Under the pieces are notes generated by a model. It ran no database searches, was not told where the DNA came from, and was given only the letters and a program-made list of their open reading frames with translations. Position numbers and translations under genes: made by a program. This document shows, one piece after another, positions 1 to 8,696 of a stretch of 64,000 nucleotides of DNA. The first letter of the stretch is position 1, and each line of letters begins with the position of its first letter. The DNA comes from Candidatus Zixiibacteriota bacterium (lineage in GTDB: Bacteria; Desulfobacterota; Binatia; UBA9968): contig DATLYW010000053.1 of NCBI GenBank assembly GCA_035574315.1, positions 62,001 through 126,000 on the forward strand. The letters are read 5' to 3'.

Positions 1-38
1 TTCCTCGAGAGCCGATCTTCGTCGGGAGGCGTGGGTTC

Positions 39-512
39 TCAGCGGCTGCGTCCGACGCTGGACGCGGTTCGCCAGCGCCTTTTTCGCGCGCCGTAGCCTC
101 CTTCTTCCGTGCCGCCCTCGACCGGGGGCGCGCCGACCCAGCCTCCGGCGGAAACGTCGATCACCTGTCCATCAGGCCCGAGGCATTTCACCTCGTAATA
201 GGAGCGGCGGCCCGGGTCCGTGGGCGGGGTCTCATCCCCTTCGGCGAGCGTGGTGCCGCCGCTTCGGCGGATGCGATCGAGGGCCGCCTCGAGGTCGTCC
301 ACCTGGAAGCCCAGGTGATCGAGGCCCAGACGCAGCGGCTCGCCATCGGCGCCGGCCTGAAAGCCGAGAACGGCGACGTTGAGGTAGCCGTCGGTCAGAT
401 AAACGCCGTTGCGGCCCAGCCCGACTTCCCTGAGACCGAACGCCGCCTTGTAGAACGCCGCGGTTTTCTCGACGTCCCGCGTTCGGATCGCGATGTGTTT
501 GATCTTCGCCAT
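39..512 (-). CDS. VOC / glyoxalase-fold protein
   Basis: A 157-residue single-module vicinal-oxygen-chelate protein. The N-terminus (KHIAIRTRDVEKTAAFYKA) has the opening beta-strand with a metal-type His and the AxFY helix typical of glyoxalase/bleomycin-resistance proteins. A second His lies in LDHLGFQV and the C-terminal strand reads PDGQVIDVS. After about residue 125 there is a basic, low-complexity tail (GARKRRWRTA) absent from most family members. An AGGAGG ribosome site lies 5-6 bases before the ATG. It is the last gene of a minus-strand run (amidohydrolase, UbiD, solute-binding protein, VOC). The family includes isomerases, lyases and ring-cleaving dioxygenases, so the substrate cannot be read. 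A role in the aromatic catabolism suggested by its neighbours is inference. Confidence 0.85.
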   Translation of the reverse strand: MAKIKHIAIRTRDVEKTAAFYKAAFGLREVGLGRNGVYLTDGYLNVAVLGFQAGADGEPLRLGLDHLGFQVDDLEAALDRIRRSGGTTLAEGDETPPTDPGRRSYYEVKCLGPDGQVIDVSAGGWVGAPPVEGGTEEGGYGARKRRWRTASSVGRSR

Positions 513-591
513 GCCTGCCTCCTGTCGCCGCAGCGGGCGAGCTTTCGCCTGCGCCCGCGGTCACAGGTAACTTGCGCGCGCGGCCCGGCGC

Positions 592-1515
592 TCATTCCAG
601 GCCGGCCAGCGCTTGTCGGTAGAAGCGCTCGTCGACGTATTTCTGCGGGCCCGGCAGCGGCGCCTTCATCAGGCCGGCGGTCTGGCGCAGCTCGAGGACC
701 GTACGAATCCCGTCGAAATCTATCCGGCCGCGCGGCGTCAGCCCGAAACGAGCGCTAGTGGTCTCTTCGTAGGCTTCCTCCGCCCGCGCCCGCTTGTTGC
801 CGCATTCCGGCAGCAGCAGCGCGACCACCTCTTCTTTGTTCCCGGCGGCCATCGCCCAGTCGGTCGCGCGAATCATCGCGCGAATAAAGCGTACCAGCAG
901 CTCCTCATGGCGCTCCGCCCACTCGCGGCGCGTCGCTCCCAACCCTCTGGCGTAGTGAGGCACGTGGTCTTCGGCGCGCGCGAGAATTTTGAAGCCGAGG
1001 TTCCGGATGTCGTCATCGGCCATCCCGACCATCGCGGCCGACGCCTCGCCGCGCGCGAGCGCTGCCACGCGCCTGGGCGTGTTGCCGAAGGCTTTGAAGC
1101 CATAATCGCGATGCGGCTCGAGGCCGTGCTTCTTGAGAATGGCGATGCCGATGATGGCGTACCCGGTCGTGGGCGCGTCGACGGCGAAGACTTTGCCGCG
1201 GAGATCGGCGAAGTCGTCGATTCCCGCCGCGGCCACCAGCCGTTGCTTCACTCCCTGGAGCCCGCCCATGAAGATGACGAAATCGTTCGGCTCGGGATCC
1301 TCGCCCTGGCCTTCGGCCCAGGCGATGACGTTGTCGGCGTTGTTGAGAATGAGATCGTAGCGCCCGTTGATGAGGTTGCGGAGCAGCGTCGGCGAATCCG
1401 TCACCGTGTTCAGTTCCACCCGGATCCCCTCCGCTCTGAGAAATCCTCTGGCTTCGGCGGCGAGAATCGCCGCGTCCTTGTTGAACAGTCCGATTCGGAT
1501 CAGGTCTTCAGCCAT
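592..1515 (-). CDS. NMT1/SsuA-like solute-binding protein
   Basis: About 307 residues from the ATG at 1515. The frame stays open upstream to 1563, but that segment (MPANSSAGSPG...) is low-complexity and the fold begins at MAEDLIRIGLFNK. The sequence has the type-2 periplasmic-binding layout of the NMT1/THI5/SsuA group: an N-terminal ligand lobe, the LRGKVFAVDAPTTGYA hinge strand, and helix-rich C-terminal repeats (SARFGLTPRGRIDFDGI). No convincing signal peptide is visible from this start. It could therefore be a cytoplasmic relative or a decarboxylase-like member of the fold. It lies between UbiD and the VOC gene on the same strand. No permease or ATPase is adjacent. It probably recognises the organic acid handled by this cluster, which is inference. 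Confidence 0.8.
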   Translation of the reverse strand: MAEDLIRIGLFNKDAAILAAEARGFLRAEGIRVELNTVTDSPTLLRNLINGRYDLILNNADNVIAWAEGQGEDPEPNDFVIFMGGLQGVKQRLVAAAGIDDFADLRGKVFAVDAPTTGYAIIGIAILKKHGLEPHRDYGFKAFGNTPRRVAALARGEASAAMVGMADDDIRNLGFKILARAEDHVPHYARGLGATRREWAERHEELLVRFIRAMIRATDWAMAAGNKEEVVALLLPECGNKRARAEEAYEETTSARFGLTPRGRIDFDGIRTVLELRQTAGLMKAPLPGPQKYVDERFYRQALAGLE

Positions 1516-1680
1516 GGGGCCTCCGCAGGGTCCGGGCGAGCCGGCACTCGAGTTCGCCGGCAATTTCCCACTTCGGACGCCGGTTTGTCAAATTTGGCGG
1601 TCACGATCGATTCCGCCTGTGCGGCGCGGTCGGTCTTCGGCGGCGGCTCGATGACGGTTGGGGTTCCATGCGGGCAGAAA

Positions 1681-3057
1681 CTACGGTTCGGAGCCGAGGC
1701 CAGGGAGGTAGTCTTCAAGCCTGATCCGCTGCATCACCTCCTCCGGGACCTTCAGCTCGGGCGGAAAACCTTCGAGCGGCTTGGTTGCGTCGAGGCCCAT
1801 TTTGGCGTTGACACCGCCGGGCCCGGCGGAAGGGTCCAGCTCGCTTCCCTGGGCGTTGGCGATCACCACCAGGTCGCGGTCCGCCTGAAAACGATTGGCA
1901 ACCGCCCACAGCACCCGTTCTTCGTCGAACACGTCGATGTCCTCGTCGACGACCACGACGTGCTTGAGCAGCATGTCGGCCGCCAGCGCGGCGCAGATGG
2001 CGTTCTTCGCCTGGCCGGGGGCCCGCTTGGCGATCGAGATGTACGCGTGGAATCGACAGTTGCCCGAGACCGGCATGCAGACGTCCTTGACCGTCGGCAC
2101 GGCCTGGCGCACCGCCCGGAGCAGCGCCGCCTCGCGCGGCACGGCTCCCATCAGCTTATGCTCCGTAAAACCCGCGTGGATGTCCTGGAAAATGTAATTT
2201 CTCCGATGCGTGACGGCGGTGACCTCGATCACCTGCCGCTCGTCCGACTCGACGGCGTGACCGGTGAACTCGCCGAAGGGTCCCTCGGAACGGCGCACGT
2301 GGGGCAGAATCCGTCCCTCGATGATCATCTCCGCGTCGGCCGGCACGAGGAGCGGGACGGTTCGACCGCGCACGAGGCGAAGCGGCTCGTTCATGATGCC
2401 GCCGATCACCGCGTATTCGTCCTGGTCGGCCGGCGTGAGCGCCTGGGCCCCGAGCGAGAACAGGGGATGGACCCCGATCACGATCGCGACCGGCAGCGGC
2501 TCGCCGCGGCTCTCCGCGCGGTGGTGCAGGGTCCAGAGGTGGCGGCCCACCGCCATGAAGATCCGCAGCTCCCGCCTTCCCGCGAGCATCAGGCGGTTGT
2601 AGCTGGTGTTTCGAACTCCGCTCTCGGGATCGGCGGCCACCACGATTCCGGCGGTAATGTAAGGCGCCGCGTTGACGTCGTAGTGGGTCAACACCGGGAC
2701 GCCGTTGAGATCGACCTCGTCGCCGACCCGGACGACCTCGTGGACCGGGGCGTCGCCGATTTCCACCGGGGCGATCGGGCGTGACTGCCGCTCGGCGAAC
2801 ACGCGGGCCAGATTCCCGGGGCTGGTCTCCAGCGCAAACGCCATCAGCGCGCGGCTCGCCTGAGCGTTGATCAGCACGGGGGCGTCCGCGCCCTGGACGT
2901 TTTCGAACAACAGCACCGGGAACCGCTTTCGCCGCTCGAGGTGCGCGAGGATCGCGGAAATTTCGTAACGGGGCGAAATCGCCTTCGAGACGCGGACGAC
3001 GCTCGCCGGCGAGGCGGCCTCCAGCCGGGCGACGAAGCTGCGCAGATCCTTGGCCAT
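1681..3057 (-). CDS. UbiD-family prenylated-FMN decarboxylase (copy 1)
   Basis: A 458-residue UbiD-like (de)carboxylase. Members use prenylated FMN to remove or add carboxylate on aromatic or alpha,beta-unsaturated acids. The family signature EGPFGEFTGH, carrying the active-site Glu, is present. So are the N-terminal lobe (PRYEISAILAHLERRK), the metal/phosphate strand region (NRLMLAGRRELRIFMAVGRHLWTLHHRAE) and the C-terminal VVVVDEDIDVFDEERVLWAVANR segment. Length is within the usual 450-500. The cofactor synthase UbiX is not in this window. It sits downstream of an amidohydrolase (131-base gap) and upstream of a solute-binding protein on the same strand, suggesting a small catabolic operon. 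Substrate is not deducible. Confidence 0.92.
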   Translation of the reverse strand: MAKDLRSFVARLEAASPASVVRVSKAISPRYEISAILAHLERRKRFPVLLFENVQGADAPVLINAQASRALMAFALETSPGNLARVFAERQSRPIAPVEIGDAPVHEVVRVGDEVDLNGVPVLTHYDVNAAPYITAGIVVAADPESGVRNTSYNRLMLAGRRELRIFMAVGRHLWTLHHRAESRGEPLPVAIVIGVHPLFSLGAQALTPADQDEYAVIGGIMNEPLRLVRGRTVPLLVPADAEMIIEGRILPHVRRSEGPFGEFTGHAVESDERQVIEVTAVTHRRNYIFQDIHAGFTEHKLMGAVPREAALLRAVRQAVPTVKDVCMPVSGNCRFHAYISIAKRAPGQAKNAICAALAADMLLKHVVVVDEDIDVFDEERVLWAVANRFQADRDLVVIANAQGSELDPSAGPGGVNAKMGLDATKPLEGFPPELKVPEEVMQRIRLEDYLPGLGSEP

Positions 3058-3188
3058 AGGGCCCTTATAAACGGAGTCCCGGCGGGAAGCAAAGCCGGCG
3101 GCGCCTCCGGAGCCGAAGGCCCGTCACGGAGAGACGCCGGGGCGCGCCCTGGCATCCGTCCGGCGAGAGCCCGGCTCGAGGCGCCCCG

Positions 3189-4256
3189 TTACAGGTTGTA
3201 AAGCGCGCGCGGGTTGTCTTCGAGGATCTTCTTCTTGGCGGCTTCGTCGACCGCCGGGTTTCCGCGGAACACTTCGATGGCATCCACCTGACTCGAAGCG
3301 TCGGTGTGACCGTAGTCGGTGCCGATGACGATGTTGTCCTCGCCGGCATATTTCAGGACGTAGGAAAAGTCGTCGTCGGTCTGCGCGCTGATGTAGATCT
3401 TGAATTCACGGCAAGGATTCTTCGGAAACCCCTTGGCGCCGGAGCGGCGGATGGCCTCGTTCACCACCCAGGGTACCCACTGGGCCGAGGCCTCGATGAA
3501 GCCCCAACGCAGCCGCGGAAACAGCTTGGGGACGTCGCTCATCATCAACGACAGGCAGGTCACGACCGTCGGGATCCTGAACTGAGCGAAGCCGCCCATG
3601 CGGTCGTAACGCGGCTTGAAGTAATCCAGGAGCACCGGACTGCCGTTGGCGATGTGGATCGCCACCGCGAGGTCCAGGCGGGCCGCCTCTTCGTAGATCG
3701 GATAGAAATAGGGCTCCACCAGGTGCTTCTCGTACTCGAAAGGGCGGAGGCTCACGGCCACCGCGCCGTTTTCCCTGGCGAAACGCATCTGCCGGAGCGC
3801 TTCCGGAATCGTCATGGCCGGGACCACGCACGACCAGCGCAGACGACCGCGGCCTTGCCTCCAGATGTCCGCCATCCAGCGGTTCCACGCGCCGCACAGG
3901 GCGATCTCCGCTTCGGGCCTGTCGGCGACCCGGGCGATCCACAGCGTGTTGAAGAGGACCTGCACATCGATGCCGAGCTCGTCCATGTGCTTCAGGCGAA
4001 GCTCGACATCGCGCAGCTCGCGGGCTTCCGCGGCGGTTTCGAGCGTGCGCCCGGTTTCTCTGGACAGCTCTTCAAGCTCTCTTTCGCTCAACGTGGGGTT
4101 GCGAAAGCCGATGACTTTGCCGTCGAGAAACCAGTACTGGGCGTTGGGGTTCTCGGGCGACTGGAAGAGCTGCGGCCGATACTTTACGTCGGAGCCCTCG
4201 AGATAGCTCCAGGTCTGCGTCGTCTCCACCACGTGCGCGTCCGCGTCGATGATCAT
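3189..4256 (-). CDS. Amidohydrolase family 2 (ACMSD-like) metal-dependent hydrolase/decarboxylase
   Basis: A 355-residue TIM-barrel protein of the amidohydrolase-2/ACMSD group. The ATG at 4256 (MIIDADAHVVET) is chosen over the longer frame from 4310 because GGAGGAG stands about 8 bases upstream and the barrel starts there. Metal-ligand positions are DADAH at the N-terminus, His in AVAIHIANGSPV, and Asp in VIGTDYGHTDAS. The first motif is D-x-D-x-H rather than H-x-H, as in many family-2 members acting on aryl acids. The C-terminus ILEDNPRALYNL is the classic family ending. It is the first gene of the minus-strand UbiD operon and faces the divergent second UbiD gene. Either hydrolysis or non-oxidative decarboxylation is possible. 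Confidence 0.9.
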   Translation of the reverse strand: MIIDADAHVVETTQTWSYLEGSDVKYRPQLFQSPENPNAQYWFLDGKVIGFRNPTLSERELEELSRETGRTLETAAEARELRDVELRLKHMDELGIDVQVLFNTLWIARVADRPEAEIALCGAWNRWMADIWRQGRGRLRWSCVVPAMTIPEALRQMRFARENGAVAVSLRPFEYEKHLVEPYFYPIYEEAARLDLAVAIHIANGSPVLLDYFKPRYDRMGGFAQFRIPTVVTCLSLMMSDVPKLFPRLRWGFIEASAQWVPWVVNEAIRRSGAKGFPKNPCREFKIYISAQTDDDFSYVLKYAGEDNIVIGTDYGHTDASSQVDAIEVFRGNPAVDEAAKKKILEDNPRALYNL

Positions 4257-4478
4257 GCTCTTCGCTCCTCCGGGCGTTCGGCACCCTGGCAGAAGGGCGC
4301 TCGCCTCCATTAGTTATTCGAAGACCCGATGGGCGTCAAGCTGAAGCGAACGCCGGCGAGATTCGCGACCATGCGGACATCGCATCCCCGCGGCTCGCGG
4401 CCGGGAGCAGGGACCTTCGTGCATGCTTGCGGCCCCACCGTTGTCCGTCGGAGCCGGTTTTGATAAAAGGCTTCTAGC

Positions 4479-4510
4479 TTCGATGAGGTCGCAACGGACG
4501 GCTCGAACGG
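4479..4510. repeat. REP-like dispersed palindromic element, copy 1 (degenerate)
   Basis: The intergenic segment has inverted arms TTCGA (4479) and TCGAA (4503) around a GC-rich core. Its 16-base right half, CGGACGGCTCGAACGG (4495-4510), is identical to 38725-38740. It lies about 25 bases upstream of the UbiD copy-2 start, in the divergent gap 4257-4534. See copies 2 and 3. Confidence 0.5.
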
Positions 4511-4534
4511 GGCCATGAAAACGGAGCGTGAACG

Positions 4535-5998
4535 ATGAGCGAAGGGTCGAGCGCGCCGCAGTGGCGCTACGGCGACTTGCGCGAATGGATGCGCGAGGCC
4601 GAGAAGCTCGGCGAGCTGAGAACGGTTCGCGGAGCTTCGTGGCAGGAGGAGATCGGCCTCGCCGCCGACGTGGTGGTCCCGCGCGACGACGCGCCCGCCG
4701 TCGTGTTCGACGAGGTTCCCGGATGTCCGAGAGGGTTTCGGCTGCTGGTCAACGTGTTCGGCGGGCGGCGGCGCAACATGACGCTCGGATTTCCCGACCA
4801 CCTGACCAAGCAGGAGCTGAGCGAAGCCTACTTCGAGCACTACCAGAAAAATCCACGGTACATCGCCCCGGAGTTCGTCGAGGACGGGCCGGTGCTCGAA
4901 AACGTGCTGACCGGCGAGGACGTCGACGTCGAAAAATTTCCGGCGCCGATCTGGCACGTTCACGACGGCGGGCGCTACATCGGCACCGGGGGATATTCGG
5001 TCACGATGGACCCGGACGAGCGGTGGATCAACGTCGGCTGCTACCGCGCCATGATCCACGATCGCAGGACCGTGGGCATGCTGATCGTGCCGGGCAAACA
5101 CGGCTACATGCACCGGGAAAAATACTTCGGCCGCGGCCAGCGGATGCCGCTGGCGCTGGTCGTGGGCGGCGACCCGGTCCTGTTTTTCATGGCGGGTACC
5201 GAGCACCCTTACGGGGTGTGCGAATTCGACATCGCCGGCGGAATGCGCGGCCGGCCGGTCAAGCTCGTGCGCGGCCGGGTGACCGGTTTGCCGTTTCCGG
5301 CCGATGCCGAGGTCGTGCTCGAAGGGTTCGTGAGTCAGGAGGACCGGAGGCGGGAAGGGCCGTTCGGGGAGTGGACCGGCTACTACGCGGGAGGCGCGAG
5401 CCCGCAGCCGGTCCTGCACGTGGAAGCGATCTATCACCGCAACGATCCGGTGCTGCTCGGCGTGCCTCCGCTCGGGGGCGGATCGGACGAGATGGCGCGC
5501 TACCGCGCGGTGATCCGCTCGGCGATGCTCAAGCGCGAGCTGGCGAACGCCGGGGTGCCCGACGTCAGACAGGTTTGGTGCCACGAGGTGGGCGCGTCGC
5601 GGATGCTCCACGGGATCGCCATCAAGCAGCGCTACCCCGGACAGGCGAAACAGGTCGGCGTGCTGGCGGCGAGCTGCGGCTCGACGGTTTACGGCTGCAA
5701 GTTCGTCATCGTCGTCGACGACGACGTCGACGTGTCGAACTTCGAGCAGCTCATGTGGGCCATGGCGACCCGCTGCGATCCGGCGACCTCCATGGACATC
5801 CTGCGGCGCATGCGCACGTCGCCGGCGGACCCCCGGCTGACGCCCGAGCAACGGGCGATGAAGGATCTCACCAATTCGCGGGTCGTGATCGACGCGACGC
5901 GACCCTTCGAGTGGGCCGACAAATTCCCGAGGGTCAACGCTCCCGCTCCCGAGGTCTCGCGGAAGGCGCGCGAGAAGTTCGGCTATCTCCTCGAGTAG
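4535..5998 (+). CDS. UbiD-family prenylated-FMN decarboxylase (copy 2)
   Basis: A 487-residue UbiD-like (de)carboxylase. It carries the signature EGPFGEWTGYYAGG with the catalytic Glu, the N-terminal WRYGDLREWMREAEKLGELRTV lobe, MDPDERWINVGCYRAM, and the C-terminal VIVVDDDVDVSNFEQLMWAMATRCDP segment. It is closer in motif wording to the UbiD at 52805 (EGPFGEWTGYYA; DDDIDPTNTFDVIWALASR) than to the one at 1681. It is transcribed divergently from the amidohydrolase/UbiD run. Its stop lies only 6 bases from the stop of the convergent dioxygenase gene. The substrate is probably an aromatic or heteroaromatic acid by family, but this cannot be read. Confidence 0.92.
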   Translation: MSEGSSAPQWRYGDLREWMREAEKLGELRTVRGASWQEEIGLAADVVVPRDDAPAVVFDEVPGCPRGFRLLVNVFGGRRRNMTLGFPDHLTKQELSEAYFEHYQKNPRYIAPEFVEDGPVLENVLTGEDVDVEKFPAPIWHVHDGGRYIGTGGYSVTMDPDERWINVGCYRAMIHDRRTVGMLIVPGKHGYMHREKYFGRGQRMPLALVVGGDPVLFFMAGTEHPYGVCEFDIAGGMRGRPVKLVRGRVTGLPFPADAEVVLEGFVSQEDRRREGPFGEWTGYYAGGASPQPVLHVEAIYHRNDPVLLGVPPLGGGSDEMARYRAVIRSAMLKRELANAGVPDVRQVWCHEVGASRMLHGIAIKQRYPGQAKQVGVLAASCGSTVYGCKFVIVVDDDVDVSNFEQLMWAMATRCDPATSMDILRRMRTSPADPRLTPEQRAMKDLTNSRVVIDATRPFEWADKFPRVNAPAPEVSRKAREKFGYLLE

Positions 5999-6004
5999 CG
6001 GCCT

Positions 6005-6514
6005 TTACGCGGCGGGCATGACGCCGCCGCATCGTTTGCACGTCCGGAACTCCTCGCTCTCGAAGAAGCGCCGGTAGGCTTGCGACACCGGATCCGCGGC
6101 GTAGTCGTCGACCACGAACTCCTCTTCGTGGAGGAGAGCGTCGCACTGCGGGCAGTACCACCGGAAACGATCCACTTCGCCCGGGCGGCGCTGCCGTTCC
6201 ACGATCAGGGCGAAGGCGTCGGGAGGAAAGCGCGGAGAGTGCGGCGTCCCGGCGGGCGTGTAGATCAGCGCACCCTGGCGCAGATGAGCGATCTCTTCCT
6301 TTCCGTCCGCGGTGCGGTAATGGAGCCGCATCTCCCCCTGGATCATGTACATCAGCTCGTCGCTCGGGTTGATGTGGAATTCGCTGCGGTATTCCCGGCC
6401 GCGCGCGACGAACGCCAGCGAGTCGGGCTTCTGCCAGAGAACGCTCACGCGCTGTCCGCTCTGCGCGAGGGCTTTCGCCCTCTCGGATAGATCGACGATC
6501 GGCATCCGATCCAT
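6005..6514 (-). CDS. 3-hydroxyanthranilate 3,4-dioxygenase-type cupin
   Basis: A 169-residue single-cupin Fe(II) extradiol dioxygenase. Positions matching the known bacterial enzyme are all present. Iron ligands are H47, E53 and H92. Substrate-binding residues are R43, R95 and E106. A C-terminal rubredoxin-like iron site is formed by C121-x-x-C124 and C159-x-x-C162. The enzyme opens 3-hydroxyanthranilate to 2-amino-3-carboxymuconate semialdehyde (ACMS). The ATG has GGGAGG 6 bases upstream. It is the last gene of a three-gene minus-strand run behind a LigI-like amidohydrolase and an arylformamidase-like esterase. An ACMSD-like amidohydrolase lies at 3189. No kynureninase or kynurenine monooxygenase is seen, so the upstream source may be another 2-aminoaryl acid. 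Confidence 0.88.
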   Translation of the reverse strand: MDRMPIVDLSERAKALAQSGQRVSVLWQKPDSLAFVARGREYRSEFHINPSDELMYMIQGEMRLHYRTADGKEEIAHLRQGALIYTPAGTPHSPRFPPDAFALIVERQRRPGEVDRFRWYCPQCDALLHEEEFVVDDYAADPVSQAYRRFFESEEFRTCKRCGGVMPAA

Positions 6515-6577
6515 GAGAACCTCCCGGCCCGCTCCGGCTCCCGCCTCGGCGGAAAGATCTGCTCCCCGGCCCGCTGC

Positions 6578-7468
6578 TTACCCGAAGCCGTACAGCCGGG
6601 CCGGATTCTCGACCAGGATTCTGTTTCTGGTCGGCTCGTCAGGCGCGAACTCGGCCAGGAGATCCACCAGGTCTCCGTCGTTGGGCGTTTTTCCCGGGGT
6701 GAAGTGGTTGGAGTGCGGCCAGTCGGTTCCCCAGAGAACCCGGTCGGGAGCGGCGGCGATCACGGCGCGGGCGTACGGGATCACATCGATGAAGGGAAGT
6801 CCGAAATAATCGTGGACACGCGTCCGGCAGAGCTTGTCCGCGCCGGTGACCTTGACCCAGAAACGGCTGTCTTTCAGCAGGTCGAGAAGCAGCTGAAAAG
6901 CCGGCTGGCTCGGTCCGGCGCCGGGATCGATGCGCGCCATGTGATCGATGACCACCGGCCCGGGAAGCGCGCGTATTCGCCGCTCGTGCGCGAGCAAGTT
7001 CCTGGGATCGATGTGGAGATCGACGGACCAGCCGATCGCGGCGGCCTTCTCGACCGCCCGCTCGAAGACGTCGAGCTCGACGTTGCCGCGCGGACGGTCC
7101 AGCAGGTTGAAGCGCACTCCGCGAATGCCGGCGTCTTTGAGGCGCTTCAGCTCGTCGTTCGCGGTCTGGTCGTCGATCCGCGCGACGCCGAGAAAGCGGC
7201 CCTCCGATTTTGCGATGGCGTCGAGGGTGACGCGGACATCGAGCCCGTGCACGCTCGGCTGGACGACCACGCCGCGCTCGACACCGATCACGCTCGCCAT
7301 CAGCCGGTAGTGCTCCAGTGGCGCGGCGGGGGGCGTGTATTCGCGGGTGGCGGCGAACGGGAACTCCTCCGGCGGGCCGAAAATGTGGAAGTGGGTATCG
7401 CAGGCGCCCGGCGGCGGCCTGAAGCACGGCGTGCGAGTGTTGGGGTCCGGCGGCATGCAGTAGCGCAT
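6578..7468 (-). CDS. LigI-like amidohydrolase (PDC-lactonase family)
   Basis: A 296-residue amidohydrolase-2 TIM barrel related to 2-pyrone-4,6-dicarboxylate hydrolase. The N-terminal metal site is CDTHFHIFGP. Further ligands lie in SVDLHIDPRN, VVIDHMARID and VLWGTDWPHSN, and the C-terminus is ILVENPARLYGFG. The frame is open to 7621, but the first 51 residues overlap the upstream esterase gene and look non-protein-like. ATG 7468 lies 16 bases after that gene's stop and has a GGAG site, so it is preferred. It lies between the esterase and the 3-hydroxyanthranilate dioxygenase genes, so a lactone or ring-fission product of that pathway is a reasonable but unproved substrate. Confidence 0.87.
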   Translation of the reverse strand: MRYCMPPDPNTRTPCFRPPPGACDTHFHIFGPPEEFPFAATREYTPPAAPLEHYRLMASVIGVERGVVVQPSVHGLDVRVTLDAIAKSEGRFLGVARIDDQTANDELKRLKDAGIRGVRFNLLDRPRGNVELDVFERAVEKAAAIGWSVDLHIDPRNLLAHERRIRALPGPVVIDHMARIDPGAGPSQPAFQLLLDLLKDSRFWVKVTGADKLCRTRVHDYFGLPFIDVIPYARAVIAAAPDRVLWGTDWPHSNHFTPGKTPNDGDLVDLLAEFAPDEPTRNRILVENPARLYGFG

Positions 7469-7484
7469 CGTCGCGGCGCTCCGG

Positions 7485-8363
7485 CTACAAGCCCATCTGG
7501 CGGAGCACGGCCCGAGCCAGAGGGTCCTCGGGGTCGGCCATGCGGTCGGAAACCGTGTAATGGTTAGCTCCGGGAACGACGAGAAACTCCGCCGCAACGC
7601 CCCGGTTTCTGCAGAATTCAAAATAATCGAGCGACATCTGCCGCCAGCCCGTGGGCTCGTCGCCGCCGACCGCCACCAGAACGGGGCAGCCGCAGCGCGG
7701 CGGGTTGCGGAAGGGGTCGAACTCCCGGGCGAGCTCAGGAGTCAGACGAACCTGGTCGTTCACGCTGATCCGCATTACCACCTCGAGATCATAGACGCCC
7801 GAGGTGAGCGCGGCTCCCTTGATCACATCTGCGGGCAGCCCTTCGCCCGCCCAGTCGTGGGCGAGCGCCATCGCGCCGAGGTGCGCGCCGGCGGAGTGGC
7901 CGCACACGTACAGCCTCCCCGGGTCCGCTCCATAACGCGCAACGTTGCGGAAAACCCAGGCGACCGCAGTCCGGATCTGTCGCACGATCTCGCCGATCGT
8001 GACCGACGGGCAGAGATCGTATTCCACCAGCGCCACGGTGGCTCCGCGCTCCACGAACAGGGGCACGAAGCCGCAGTGATCCTCCTTGTTGCCGCTGCGC
8101 CAGTAGCCGCCGTGAATGAAGATCAGGACGGGGCCGCCGAAGCCGGGAAAAACATCGAGCGTCTGCCGCGGGCTGTCTCCGTAGCGGACGTCGAGGTCGT
8201 GCGCGACAGAATGGCGGATGATCCGGCTCTTCTCCGAGCGCCGCTGCGCGAGTTGCGGGAATTCCGGCACCGAGACCCGTGGATTGAACTGGTACTCCAG
8301 CTCCGCCGCTCGAAAGCCCTTGTAAACCCCGCCGTCCATGCCGTTCACTTGCCGCGCTTGCAC
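7485..8363 (-). CDS. Alpha/beta hydrolase, arylformamidase (KynB/AFMID)-like
   Basis: A 292-residue alpha/beta hydrolase. It has the oxyanion strand FIHGGYWRSGNK, the nucleophile elbow VCGHSAGAHLGAMAL and a late His in VPGANHYTVSD. The HGGYW and GHSAGAHL wording is that of arylformamidase/kynurenine formamidase and BD-FAE-type esterases. Translation may begin at 8363 or at the internal Met at 8339 (MDGGVYKGFRAAELEYQ), where the family similarity starts. It is the first gene of a run with a LigI-like hydrolase and a 3-hydroxyanthranilate dioxygenase. That context favours deformylation of an N-formyl-aminoaryl compound over general esterase activity. This is inference. Confidence 0.83.
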   Translation of the reverse strand: MQARQVNGMDGGVYKGFRAAELEYQFNPRVSVPEFPQLAQRRSEKSRIIRHSVAHDLDVRYGDSPRQTLDVFPGFGGPVLIFIHGGYWRSGNKEDHCGFVPLFVERGATVALVEYDLCPSVTIGEIVRQIRTAVAWVFRNVARYGADPGRLYVCGHSAGAHLGAMALAHDWAGEGLPADVIKGAALTSGVYDLEVVMRISVNDQVRLTPELAREFDPFRNPPRCGCPVLVAVGGDEPTGWRQMSLDYFEFCRNRGVAAEFLVVPGANHYTVSDRMADPEDPLARAVLRQMGL

Positions 8364-8696
8364 CCGTGAACCTAAAGGAAGGCTCGGGGCCTGTCAACGT
8401 GCCTTTGCGGATCCGCCGTCCGATTCTGTGTACTTTTCGCCTGTGCGCTGTCTACAAAAGGATACGCCGGGGATCCCTTTCCGGTTCCGACGCCGCCACG
8501 GAAGCCCTTCTGCCGCCGGAACTTTTCGCGCCGATACCCGTTTCGGGGGGACGCCGGTCGGATGGTATTCGATTCGCTCTGCCGCGCCTCCTTTTTTCCC
8601 TTTGCACGCCCCGAAGCGGTTCTGCTATAGATGCACGCCTGTGGGCTGATCGTGGCGAAAATGGGAGTCCGGCTGTAACCGCGGAGGACGACCGCA
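8364..8696. other. Divergent intergenic region, 333 bp
   Basis: This region separates the minus-strand esterase operon from the plus-strand DUF1329 operon. Apart from the sigma-70-like promoter described separately, it contains a weak -24/-12-like sequence, TGGTAT-N5-TCGCT (8563-8578), with correct GG-to-GC spacing but three mismatches. The short open frames here look random. I see no RNA gene. Confidence 0.5.
8602..8631 (+). promoter_or_regulatory. Candidate sigma-70-like promoter for the DUF1329 operon
   Basis: TTGCAC (8602-8607), an 18-base spacer, then TATAGA (8626-8631) preceded by TGC as an extended -10. It lies 65 bases upstream of the ATG at 8697, whose ribosome site is GGAGG at 8683-8687. 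The boxes are imperfect. Confidence 0.4.

Noticed and set aside
8563..8578. TGGTAT-N5-TCGCT as a sigma-54 promoter for the DUF1329-kinase operon
   Set aside because: Spacing is right but three conserved positions mismatch; kept only as a note in the intergenic entry.
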